NCBI GenBank assembly: GCA_050734185.1 | Contig: JBOHUE010000022.1 | Location: forward strand, 1 to 7,221 | Length of the DNA: 7,221 bases | Source of the DNA: JAFALX01 sp050734185 | GTDB lineage: Bacteria; Chloroflexota; Dormibacteria; Aeolococcales; Aeolococcaceae | Reading direction: 5' to 3' | The notes under the pieces: generated by a model | Databases searched by the model: none | What the model saw: only the letters and a program-made list of their open reading frames with translations | What the model was told of the DNA's origin: nothing | In this document: positions 1-5,515 of the stretch, piece by piece | Layout of the letters: every line of letters begins with the position of its first letter | How positions within the stretch are numbered: position 1 is the first letter of the stretch | Made by a program: the position numbers and the translations under genes

Positions 1-531
1 CCGCCGTTCGGCGCCCAGGGCGGGGTCCAGGGCCCGCCGGGGCGGCTCTTCGACGGACAGGGTGGGCCTCCGCCGTTCGCGCAGGGCGCTACCGGTCAGG
101 GCGGCGCACCACGTCAGGTCGGCGGGCCTGGCGGCACCGCGGGCGGGCTGCTGAATGCAAGCACTCCCTCCGCGGCGCTCGTCACCATGCTGCAGGCCAA
201 CGCCTTCTCGTACGGATGGGTTGCGGCCACGATTGGCGCCAACAGCGCGGCCGGGTATCAGCTCGCCAGCAACGACGCGATCATGGCCATCGGTGGCTTC
301 AACGGCACCGACCCGACGCCGACCCTCGACGCGTTCGAGCAGCTCGTGACGTCGCATCAGATCCACTACTTCATCGGCGGCGGACGCGGCGGCGGCCCCG
401 GCGCGGGGTCGTCGAGTTCGTCGAGTGAGATCAGCACCTGGGTCGCACAGCACTTCACCTCGCAGACGGTCGGCGGTGTGACCCTCTACGACCTCACCGC
501 GCCGCTGGCCACCACGGGCACCGGGAGTTGA
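1..531 (+). CDS. GT39 (YkcB/ArnT-like) membrane glycosyltransferase, C-terminal part only
   Basis: The frame is open from the first base and ends at TGA 529-531, giving the last 176 residues. Residues 1-50 are a Gly/Pro/Gln-rich linker with a repeated PPF..AQG unit (residues 2-6 and 24-29). Residues 52-170 form a compact domain with AIMAIGGFNGTDPTPTLDAF (about 93-112), HYFIGGG (about 122-128), a six-serine run (137-142) and a final VGGVTLYDL segment. From memory this pattern matches the extracytoplasmic C-terminal domain of YkcA/YkcB-like mannosyltransferases, a GT39 group whose N-terminal multi-spanning half uses polyprenyl-phosphate sugars on the outer membrane face. That catalytic half lies outside the window, so the donor, acceptor and DE-type catalytic residues cannot be checked. 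The stop overlaps the start of the next glycosyltransferase, which fits donor-user and donor-maker coupling. The family call is fairly secure; the substrate is unknown. Confidence 0.77.
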   Translation, partial: PPFGAQGGVQGPPGRLFDGQGGPPPFAQGATGQGGAPRQVGGPGGTAGGLLNASTPSAALVTMLQANAFSYGWVAATIGANSAAGYQLASNDAIMAIGGFNGTDPTPTLDAFEQLVTSHQIHYFIGGGRGGGPGAGSSSSSSEISTWVAQHFTSQTVGGVTLYDLTAPLATTGTGS

Positions 532-1289
532 CCTCCGTCGACATCGTGCTCCCGGTGCTCAACGAGGAGCGTGTGCTGGAGCACAGCGTGCGCACGCTGC
601 GCGAACACCTCAACTTGCTGACCCAGTTCGACTCACGCATCGTCATCGCGGACAACGGCAGCACCGATGACACGCTGCCGGTGGCGCGGTGGCTGGCGGC
701 GACGATGCCCGGTGTTGCGCTGCTCCATCTGAAGGAACGCGGGCGGGGCCGGGCGCTGCGCACCGCGTGGCTCATCAGCCAGGCCGACGTCGTGGCATAC
801 ATGGACGTCGACCTGTCCACGGCCCTCGATGCGCTGGGTCCGCTGCTCGAGCTCGTCGCATCGGGCCGCGCCGACGTCGCCACCGGGAGCCGTCTCGCCG
901 CCGGCGCGTCGGTGACCCGGAGCGCACGCCGCGAGCTGATCTCGCACGCGTACAACCTGATACTGCGCGAGTCGCTCGGCATGCCGGTTCGCGACGCGCA
1001 GTGCGGATTCAAAGCGCTGCGCGCGAGCGTGGCGCGGGAGCTGCTCCCCGCGATCGCGGACAACGACTGGTTCTTCGACACCGAGCTGCTGGCGCGCGCG
1101 CAGCGCGCCGGTTACAACGTGCGTGAGATCCCGGTCCGCTGGGTCGAGGATGGCGATTCGCGCGTGAGGATCGTACGCACCGCGCTGGCCGACCTCAGCG
1201 GCGTGCGCCGTCTGCGGCGCGAGGGCGTGCGCCCGGCGGCGCCGGTGCTGTCACGGCGCCGAACCGTCACGGCGCCGCGGCTCAGCTGA
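528..1289 (+). CDS. GT2 polyprenyl-phosphate sugar synthase (DPM1/YkcC-like)
   Basis: This 253-residue protein has the GT-A fold motifs of dolichyl/polyprenyl-phosphate sugar synthases: VDIVLPVLNEE (4-14), ADNGSTDDT (41-49), a DxD in MDVDLST (92-98, D93/D95), ATGSRL (118-123), DAQCGFKA (156-163) and FFDTELLARAQRAG (182-195) with the acidic pair D184/E186. Such enzymes move a sugar from a nucleotide donor to a polyprenyl phosphate on the cytoplasmic face. There is no C-terminal membrane segment or GtrA domain, so it should be soluble or peripheral, and another protein would have to flip the product. The TTG start (528) shares TTGA with the stop of the GT39 gene. GGGAG directly abuts the start, too close for normal SD use, so initiation probably depends on coupling. 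The sugar cannot be read from the sequence. The 3' end overlaps the opposing zinc-ribbon gene by 8 bp. Confidence 0.9.
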   Translation: MTSVDIVLPVLNEERVLEHSVRTLREHLNLLTQFDSRIVIADNGSTDDTLPVARWLAATMPGVALLHLKERGRGRALRTAWLISQADVVAYMDVDLSTALDALGPLLELVASGRADVATGSRLAAGASVTRSARRELISHAYNLILRESLGMPVRDAQCGFKALRASVARELLPAIADNDWFFDTELLARAQRAGYNVREIPVRWVEDGDSRVRIVRTALADLSGVRRLRREGVRPAAPVLSRRRTVTAPRLS

Positions 1290-1524
1290 CCCCGTGCTCC
1301 TCGGTCCAGCGCGTGCGCTGCGGTGTCGCGAATCCGGACACGGTGATGCGCTCGAGCGTCGACCGGTCGTGGCGGCGGCGGGAGAGACTGTCGCCCGAAA
1401 GCGTGACGGTGAGCACGCTCTCGCACCCGTGGCAGATCAGCGAGTACGAGCACGGCTCCGAGACGAGTCGCACGCATTCATGGACTTGACCGCAGGTGTC
1501 GCAGGTGACGATGGGATGCCACAT
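1282..1524 (-). CDS. Small zinc-ribbon protein, function unknown
   Basis: This is an 80-residue protein from ATG 1524, or 96 residues from GTG 1572. Counting from the ATG, CDTC (residues 8-11) and CHGC (31-34) make a two-knuckle CxxC...CxxC zinc ribbon, with extra cysteines at 17 and 25. The rest is a short beta-rich stretch and a basic tail. Codons on this strand are strongly G/C at position 3 and the cysteine spacing is regular, so I take it as real despite its length. ATG is preferred because it sits just before the conserved-looking core, but neither start has a good SD (an AAAGG lies 13 nt before GTG 1572). It follows the hydrolase-cyclase on the same strand, in the same frame and with no other gene between, so co-transcription is likely. 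I do not recognise a family; nucleic-acid binding or a structural zinc role are only guesses. Confidence 0.62.
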   Translation of the reverse strand: MWHPIVTCDTCGQVHECVRLVSEPCSYSLICHGCESVLTVTLSGDSLSRRRHDRSTLERITVSGFATPQRTRWTEEHGVS

Positions 1525-1635
1525 GGCCGGTGGGATACCACCGCGCTCGCCGCCTGGATGACCGCGTAACACGCTGGCGTCATCGCCTTTACAACTTTCA
1601 ATCCTGAGGCGCGATTGGCGCTTTTCGGATCGCAG

Positions 1636-2979
1636 TCAGCCCGCGACCGCGAAGATCTCCCAGCGGCCGGGTACGCCCTTGAGCTCGTGTGTCCCGCGGC
1701 TCTCGAAGTCGACCTGCGCACCGGCCATGAGGTCGCGGATGGTGCGCGACACGTACAGATCGTTGGCGCCGGCGAGCGCGGCGACCCGGGCGCCGATGTG
1801 CACCGCGATGCCGCGCACCTCGCCGTTCGCACCGCGTTCCATCTCACCCGTGTGCACGCCCGCGCGAATCTCGAAGCCCAGCGAGCGCACCGCGGTGCGC
1901 AGGCTCTCGGCGCACTCGATCGCGCGCGCCGGGCTGTCGAAGAGCGAGAGGGCGCCGTCGCCCGCGGTGTCGACGAGGCGGCCGCCGTGACGTGCGAGCT
2001 GCTGCTCGAGGAGTTCGTGGAAGTCCTGAATGAGCGTGCGGAAACGCGCGTCGCCGATCTCGACTGCCAGTCTGGTGGAGTCGACGACGTCGACAAACAG
2101 CACCGTCCCGAGGAAGCGGTCGCCGCTTGCCGGTGACGGCGTCCCGGTGATGAATTCCTGGACGGTGCGCATGGTGACGTCGGCGCCCTGCGTGAAGAAG
2201 TGCAGGTCCGAACCAGGGATCTCGACGTAGCGCGCCCCGGCGATGTGCTCTGCCAGGTATTTCGCATGTTCGGGTGGGTACAGCGCGTTCTCCGCCCGCC
2301 CGATGACCAGCGTGGGTGCGGTGATCGTCGCGAGCACACTGCGCACGTCCGTCTCGAACCACTGGCGCGCCATCGCCGCCGCGGCGCCGGGGCTCGCCGC
2401 CAGCCGCTCCATCTGCGCGTACCAGGTCTTGAACTCCTCGTCGTCGGCCATCGAGGGATCCGTGAGTGGCAGGTCGTCGCCGGTGCCCCATCCGGCGAGC
2501 ACCGTCTCGGCGAGCATGTCGATCACGTCCTGCTCGACGCCGTACGGGTAGTCGGCGCTGCGCCGCAGCCGCGCGTAGCCGCCCATGAGGATCAGCTTCT
2601 CGACGCGCTCCGGACGCGTCGCGGCGAACACCATGGCGGGTGCGCAGCCTCCAATGTGTCCGGCGATCACCGCGCGATCGCACCCTGTTGCGTCCATAAC
2701 GACGCGCAGGTCATCGACCTGCTGGTCCATCGTCGGCACGTTGTCGACGGAGACGGGATCCGACAGCCCGGTGCCGCGGTTGTCGTACATGACAAGCCGT
2801 GCGAACGACCCAAGCTGGCGAAGCCAGCGCGCCGCATGCGGCTCGTCCCACTGGTGGTCCATGTGCGAGCCCGGTCCCGAGCTGACCACGACCAGGTTGG
2901 GCGATCCGCTCCCCAGCACCTGATACGCGAGGTGGACCGGCCCGTTGCGCGCGTACTGCGTCGGTGGAACCGTCGGCAA
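1636..2979 (-). CDS. Alpha/beta-hydrolase fused to class III adenylate/guanylate cyclase
   Basis: The protein has 447 residues in two domains. Residues 12-280 form an alpha/beta-hydrolase fold: oxyanion-side strand LVVVSSGPGSHMDH (29-42), YDNRGTGLSD (65-74), elbow region AGHIGGC (106-112), and a late SDLHFF (257-262) carrying the likely catalytic-type His260. The elbow has no serine; Ile109 (or His108) takes its place. Residues 288-447 are a class III cyclase with metal Asp297 in FVDVVDST and Asp341 in TAGDG, plus Arg398 at the transition-state position. The substrate-specifying Lys and Asp positions hold Asp337 and Ile391, and the usual Asn is His394. I recall the VDTAGDG and GIAVHIGAR variants from actinobacterial relatives, so they may be typical of a subfamily. 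No membrane segment is seen. The TTG start is backed by GAGGGGG 8 nt upstream. It is divergent from the isomerase-family gene. Product (cAMP, cGMP or none) is uncertain. Confidence 0.9.
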   Translation of the reverse strand: MPTVPPTQYARNGPVHLAYQVLGSGSPNLVVVSSGPGSHMDHQWDEPHAARWLRQLGSFARLVMYDNRGTGLSDPVSVDNVPTMDQQVDDLRVVMDATGCDRAVIAGHIGGCAPAMVFAATRPERVEKLILMGGYARLRRSADYPYGVEQDVIDMLAETVLAGWGTGDDLPLTDPSMADDEEFKTWYAQMERLAASPGAAAAMARQWFETDVRSVLATITAPTLVIGRAENALYPPEHAKYLAEHIAGARYVEIPGSDLHFFTQGADVTMRTVQEFITGTPSPASGDRFLGTVLFVDVVDSTRLAVEIGDARFRTLIQDFHELLEQQLARHGGRLVDTAGDGALSLFDSPARAIECAESLRTAVRSLGFEIRAGVHTGEMERGANGEVRGIAVHIGARVAALAGANDLYVSRTIRDLMAGAQVDFESRGTHELKGVPGRWEIFAVAG

Positions 2980-2987
2980 CCCCTACG

Positions 2988-2994
2988 CCCCCTC
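2988..2994 (-). promoter_or_regulatory. Ribosome binding site deciding the cyclase TTG start
   Basis: On the minus strand GAGGGGG lies 8 nt before TTG 2979-2977. It is the only good SD near the N-terminus and supports the rare TTG start, which also places the first hydrolase strand at a normal distance from the N-terminus. Confidence 0.65.
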
Positions 2995-3008
2995 GAACAC
3001 GAGCGCCG

Positions 3009-3040
3009 ATCTTACGCTGTAACCTCCGCCCGTACAGCGT
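3009..3040. promoter_or_regulatory. Divergent promoter region with perfect inverted repeat (candidate operator)
   Basis: Between the two divergent genes, ACGCTGTA (3014-3021) and TACAGCGT (3033-3040) are perfect reverse complements separated by 11 nt, with a centre-to-centre spacing of 19 bp. A TANNNT-type -10 for the minus strand (TAAGAT, 3014-3009) would start RNA near 3002, just upstream of the cyclase SD. A plus-strand -10 (TACGCT, 3013-3018) would serve the isomerase-family gene. No convincing -35 is seen for either. The repeat covers the minus-strand spacer and -35 position and touches the plus-strand -10, so a dimeric regulator bound here could control both directions. The repeat is seen directly; the promoter and operator roles are inferred. 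Confidence 0.4.
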
Positions 3041-3041
3041 T

Positions 3042-3072
3042 GGACGGTCGTGCCGGCACCCTGCCGGCGTCC
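3042..3072 (+). other. Potential hairpin in the leader of the isomerase-family gene
   Basis: GGAC (3042-3045) can pair with GTCC (3069-3072), and GCCGGC (3052-3057) with GCCGGC (3063-3068), leaving a 5-nt loop and a 6-nt bulge. The stretch also holds the 10-bp palindrome GTGCCGGCAC (3050-3059) and an 8-bp direct repeat CGGTCGTG (3045-3052 and 3072-3079). It ends 7 nt before the SD at 3079-3085, so folding could affect translation. High GC alone makes some pairing likely. Confidence 0.3.
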
Positions 3073-3078
3073 GGTCGT

Positions 3079-3085
3079 GGAGGAG
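3079..3085 (+). promoter_or_regulatory. Ribosome binding site for the isomerase-family gene
   Basis: GGAGGAG lies 6 nt before ATG 3092. It decides for this start over the in-frame GTG at 3050, which would add 14 residues (PAPCRRPVVEEW and flanks) with no family resemblance. Confidence 0.8.
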
Positions 3086-3091
3086 TGGGCA

Positions 3092-3721
3092 ATGGTTGAG
3101 GCAACGGCGATGTGGACCCTGGTCCATGAGCACCGCGATCGCATCGGCGATCTGCTGGCCGGGCTCAACGAAGACGACTGGCGCACAGAGTCGCTGGCTG
3201 CAGGCTGGAGCGTCCACGACATGGCCGCACACCTGATCGAGACACAGTTGATGACGCCCCCGGTGTTCATCGGCCGCTTCATCGGGTCGGGATTCCAGTT
3301 CCACAAGATGAGCGCGAAGAACATCGCGCGCCACAGCGCCGAGTCGGACGCGGAGCTCCTGGCGCAGTACCGCGCCACCGCGCACCGCACCAGCGCGCCG
3401 CCAGGGCCGAAGGTGACGTGGCTCGGCGAAGCCGTCATTCACGGCGAGGACATCGCGCTGCCGACCGGCAAGCACATCGACGTGAACCCGCAGGCGCTGA
3501 CGCTCGTGCTCGACTACGCGGTGAAGACCACGCCGCTGCTGCACGGCAAGGAGCGAAGCGCGGGCCTGAAGCTCCGTGCCACAGACGTTGACTGGAGCAG
3601 CGGCGACGGCCCCGAGGTCAGCGGGCCGGCGGCCTCGCTGATCATCGCGATCTCGGGGCGCCGGGCGGGCCTTGCCGACCTCTCCGGTGAGGGCCTGGAG
3701 ACCCTGCGCTCGCGCGTCTGA
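3092..3721 (+). CDS. Maleylpyruvate isomerase family mycothiol-dependent enzyme (DinB-like)
   Basis: This 209-residue protein has the usual length of the family. The N-terminal four-helix DinB/MDMPI domain carries GWSVHDMAAHLIE (38-50), with metal ligand His47, and later LGEAVIHGEDI (111-121), where Glu113 and His117 form the ExxxH pair. These three match the zinc triad described for corynebacterial maleylpyruvate isomerase, so metal binding looks intact. The C-terminal part ends in SGPAASLIIAISGR (about 176-189), typical of the family's C-terminal segment. Members use or are thought to use mycothiol in thiol-dependent isomerisation or transfer, but most are uncharacterised and only a few act on maleylpyruvate. 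No gentisate or aromatic pathway gene is nearby, so the specific substrate is open. The start is chosen for its strong SD. It is divergent from the cyclase and 50 bp upstream of citrate synthase on the same strand. Confidence 0.82.
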   Translation: MVEATAMWTLVHEHRDRIGDLLAGLNEDDWRTESLAAGWSVHDMAAHLIETQLMTPPVFIGRFIGSGFQFHKMSAKNIARHSAESDAELLAQYRATAHRTSAPPGPKVTWLGEAVIHGEDIALPTGKHIDVNPQALTLVLDYAVKTTPLLHGKERSAGLKLRATDVDWSSGDGPEVSGPAASLIIAISGRRAGLADLSGEGLETLRSRV

Positions 3722-3726
3722 CTCCC

Positions 3727-3746
3727 GCCGCGACCCGTGGCGCGGC
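3727..3746 (+). terminator. Weak hairpin between isomerase-family gene and citrate synthase
   Basis: GCCGCG (3727-3732) and CGCGGC (3741-3746) form a 6-bp stem with an 8-nt loop, starting 5 nt after the stop codon. There is no T-run, so this is at best a weak terminator or a transcript-processing stem. It lies in the 50-nt gap before citrate synthase, which otherwise shows no SD or clear -10. Confidence 0.25.
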
Positions 3747-3771
3747 AGGCACCAAATGGCAGACTCGGGCG

Positions 3772-5070
3772 GTGTCCGACACGCTCACGATCATCGACAA
3801 CCGCACCGGCGCGCGTTATGAGATCCCAGTCACCGACGACTCCGTGCGCGGCGCCGATCTGCAGGGCATACGGCGAGCCACGCAAGGGCGCGGCCTGCTC
3901 GTCTACGACCCTGCGCTGGGGCATACCGCGGCGTGCCGCAGCAGCATCACGTACCTCGACGGGGAGACAGGGACGCTGCTCTACCGCGGCTATCCCATCG
4001 AGCAGCTGGCGGCGCAGAGCACGTTCCTGGAGACCGCGTACCTCTTGACCCACGGCGAGCTGCCCACGGAAGAGGAATCAGCCGCGTGGGTGCACGACAT
4101 CACCATCCACACGATGGTGCACGAGAACCTGAAGACCTTCATCGACGGCTTCCATCACGACGCCCACCCCATGGGGATGCTTCTCTCCACCGTCGGCGCG
4201 CTCGCGTCGTTCTATCCGCGTGCGAGCGACCTGTACGACGAGGAGCAGCGCCGCGTCACCATCGCGCGACTCATCGCGAAGATGCCGACGATCGCCGCCC
4301 TCATCTTCCGTCACGCCAACGGGCTGCCCTACAACGGGCCGGTCAATGACCTGTCGTACGTGGGCAACTTCCTGAACATGATGTTCCGCATGGTGGAGCT
4401 GCGGTACGAGCCGCTGCCCGAGGTCGAGCACGCGCTCGACGTGCTGTTCATCCTGCTCGCGGACCACGAGCAGAACTGCTCGACCTATGCCATGCGCGCG
4501 GTCGGCTCCGCGCATCCGGATCCGTACTCCACCACCGCGGCAGCCATCGCCGCGCTGTACGGGCAGTTGCAGCACGGCTTCACCGGGCAGGCGGTGGTGC
4601 ATATGCTCGAGCGTGTTGGGAGCGTGCAGAACGTGCCCGCGTTCGTAACAGCGGTGAAGTCCAGCGGCGAGCGCATCCCCGGCTTCGGCCACCCCATCTA
4701 CCGCAACTACGATCCGCGCGCGCGCATCATCAAGTCGCTCGCCGACTCGGTGTTCAGCGCGACCGGGCCCTCACCGCTGCTCGAGGTGGCGCGCGAGATC
4801 GAGCGCATCGTGCTCGAGGACGACCACTTCATCTCGCGCGGCCTGTTTCCCACGGTCGACTTCTACAGCGGGTTCATCTACCAGGCGCTGGGTATCCCGG
4901 TCGAGATGTTCCCGGTGCTCTTCGCCATCCCACGCACCGCCGGCTGGCTAGCGCAGTGGGAGGAGCTGCTCCTCGACCCGGAACAGAGCATGGTGCGCCC
5001 GCGCCAGCTGTACACCGGACACCCGCAGCGCGACTACGTTCCCTTCATCCGGCGATCTGCGCCCGGCTGA
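3772..5070 (+). CDS. gltA: Type II citrate synthase with a divergent catalytic loop
   Basis: At 432 residues this matches the hexameric type II family, which condenses acetyl-CoA and oxaloacetate to citrate in the TCA cycle. Recognisable blocks are the small N-terminal beta domain (1-45), ITYLDGETGTLLYRGYPIEQ (59-78), RLIAKMPTIAA (166-176), NDLSYVGNFL (192-201), ADHEQNCST (230-238), GFGHPIYRNYDPRA (304-317), VDFYSG (362-367), R388 and RPRQLYTG (409-416). Catalytic His307 and Asp363 are present. The first catalytic motif, usually GPxHGGANEA, reads GQLQHGFTGQA (264-274): one residue longer and without GGAN, leaving His268 as the only candidate. Arg316, Arg388 and Arg409 are kept. The GTG start fits the family N-terminus but has no clear SD. 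It could be a housekeeping enzyme, or a paralogue with altered acyl-CoA use (for example 2-methylcitrate synthase) or reduced activity. The gene symbol is by family only. Confidence 0.85.
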   Translation: MSDTLTIIDNRTGARYEIPVTDDSVRGADLQGIRRATQGRGLLVYDPALGHTAACRSSITYLDGETGTLLYRGYPIEQLAAQSTFLETAYLLTHGELPTEEESAAWVHDITIHTMVHENLKTFIDGFHHDAHPMGMLLSTVGALASFYPRASDLYDEEQRRVTIARLIAKMPTIAALIFRHANGLPYNGPVNDLSYVGNFLNMMFRMVELRYEPLPEVEHALDVLFILLADHEQNCSTYAMRAVGSAHPDPYSTTAAAIAALYGQLQHGFTGQAVVHMLERVGSVQNVPAFVTAVKSSGERIPGFGHPIYRNYDPRARIIKSLADSVFSATGPSPLLEVAREIERIVLEDDHFISRGLFPTVDFYSGFIYQALGIPVEMFPVLFAIPRTAGWLAQWEELLLDPEQSMVRPRQLYTGHPQRDYVPFIRRSAPG

Positions 5071-5168
5071 CGCGCATCACCGGACCTCCGGCCCTCGTTC
5101 ACACCGCCTCCACAACCTGAGCCGATCCTCGACGGTGACAGCAACCACCGTTCACGGAGGCTCACAAC
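5071..5168 (+). other. Gap between citrate synthase and small membrane gene, with strong RBS
   Basis: No gene is visible in these 98 bases. GGAGG (5156-5160) sits 8 nt before ATG 5169 and fixes that start. ACGGTG (5132-5137) and CACCGT (5146-5151) are perfect 6-bp inverted repeats around an 8-nt loop, just upstream of the RBS. I see no TANNNT-type -10, so the small gene may be read through from citrate synthase. Confidence 0.5.
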
Positions 5169-5453
5169 ATGAACGAGGCAATTCGGTTCTTCTGGAATGC
5201 GGCAGCCGTCGCAGGCGCGGTCGTCGTCGGCGTCTTCACCCATGACGCCGGGCTCATCGCGATCACCTTGATCGGCGGGCTCATCGTCCCGCGGATGCTG
5301 GGACTCGTCCCGCGCCGTGGCTTCCTCGGCTACGCCCGGCGCTACGGCTGGGGCGGTGGCCCTGGCGGCTGGCACCGCGGCGGCTTCGGGGCGCAGTGCG
5401 GCGAGAACCGGCACAGCGCGCCGCCGTCCGCGCCCCCAGCGTCGACCATCTGA
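5169..5453 (+). CDS. Small glycine-rich membrane protein, function unknown
   Basis: This is a 94-residue protein with a strong SD (GGAGG, 8 nt spacing). Residues 7-23 and 27-47 are hydrophobic and separated by a short THDA turn, consistent with a two-helix membrane hairpin, followed by a basic patch (RMLGLVPRR, 42-50; ARR, 56-58). Residues 59-74 are Gly/Trp/Arg/His-rich (YGWGGGPGGWHRGGFG), then a single Cys77 and an Ala/Pro/Ser tail. No enzyme motif is seen and I do not recognise a family. By the positive-inside rule the basic tail should be cytoplasmic. It lies just upstream of the response regulator and kinase genes but is separated from them by a strong hairpin, so it is probably the end of the preceding transcript. 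A link to the kinase is positional inference only. Confidence 0.7.
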   Translation: MNEAIRFFWNAAAVAGAVVVGVFTHDAGLIAITLIGGLIVPRMLGLVPRRGFLGYARRYGWGGGPGGWHRGGFGAQCGENRHSAPPSAPPASTI

Positions 5454-5470
5454 GCGCAATGCCCTCCGAC

Positions 5471-5497
5471 GGGGCGGGACCGTCCGGGTCCCGCCCC
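5471..5497 (+). terminator. Strong hairpin, probable terminator
   Basis: GGGGCGGGACC (5471-5481) and GGTCCCGCCCC (5487-5497) are perfect reverse complements around a 5-nt loop GTCCG, giving an 11-bp stem of almost all G-C pairs. It begins 18 nt after the stop of the small membrane gene. No T-run follows, which is common for terminators reported in high-GC actinobacteria. It fits transcript end for the upstream unit, but it also overlaps the expected -35 region of the two-component operon, so an operator role is possible. Confidence 0.65.
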
Positions 5498-5500
5498 TCC

Positions 5501-5506
5501 TACCAT
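5501..5506 (+). promoter_or_regulatory. Candidate -10 element for the two-component operon (leaderless)
   Basis: TACCAT matches the actinobacterial TANNNT -10 pattern and ends 9 nt before GTG 5516. Transcription would begin at or next to the start codon, and no SD is visible upstream of it, so a leaderless mRNA is likely. No convincing -35 is seen; the expected place lies inside the hairpin. Confidence 0.45.
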
Positions 5507-5515
5507 GCGACCGTC

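Noticed and set aside
494..1081. Long minus-strand open frame opposite the GT2 gene
   Set aside because: It is Arg/Ser-rich with no motif, and the plus strand carries a full set of GT2 motifs; it is a high-GC shadow.
1609..1625. GCGC stem followed by TTTT as a plus-strand terminator
   Set aside because: A 4-bp stem is too weak, and it lies over 300 bp past the GT2 stop, inside the opposite-strand unit.
1437..2683. Further open frames overlapping the hydrolase-cyclase on both strands
   Set aside because: Low-complexity Arg/Ala translations with no domains; the 1636-2979 minus frame has both domains in order.
3050..3091. GTG 3050 as start of the isomerase-family gene
   Set aside because: No SD before it, while ATG 3092 has GGAGGAG at 6 nt and gives the normal family length.
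2200..3099. 299-residue plus-strand frame opposite the cyclase
   Set aside because: No recognisable motif, and it crosses the divergent control region; a shadow of the cyclase codon bias.
5080..5091. CCGG-ACCT-CCGG stem after citrate synthase as terminator
   Set aside because: Only 4 bp with no T-run; expected often in sequence this GC-rich.
5396..5515. Earlier ATG start for the response regulator
   Set aside because: It would add 40 non-family residues, overlap the membrane gene and translate through the terminator hairpin; GTG 5516 puts the receiver domain at the N-terminus.
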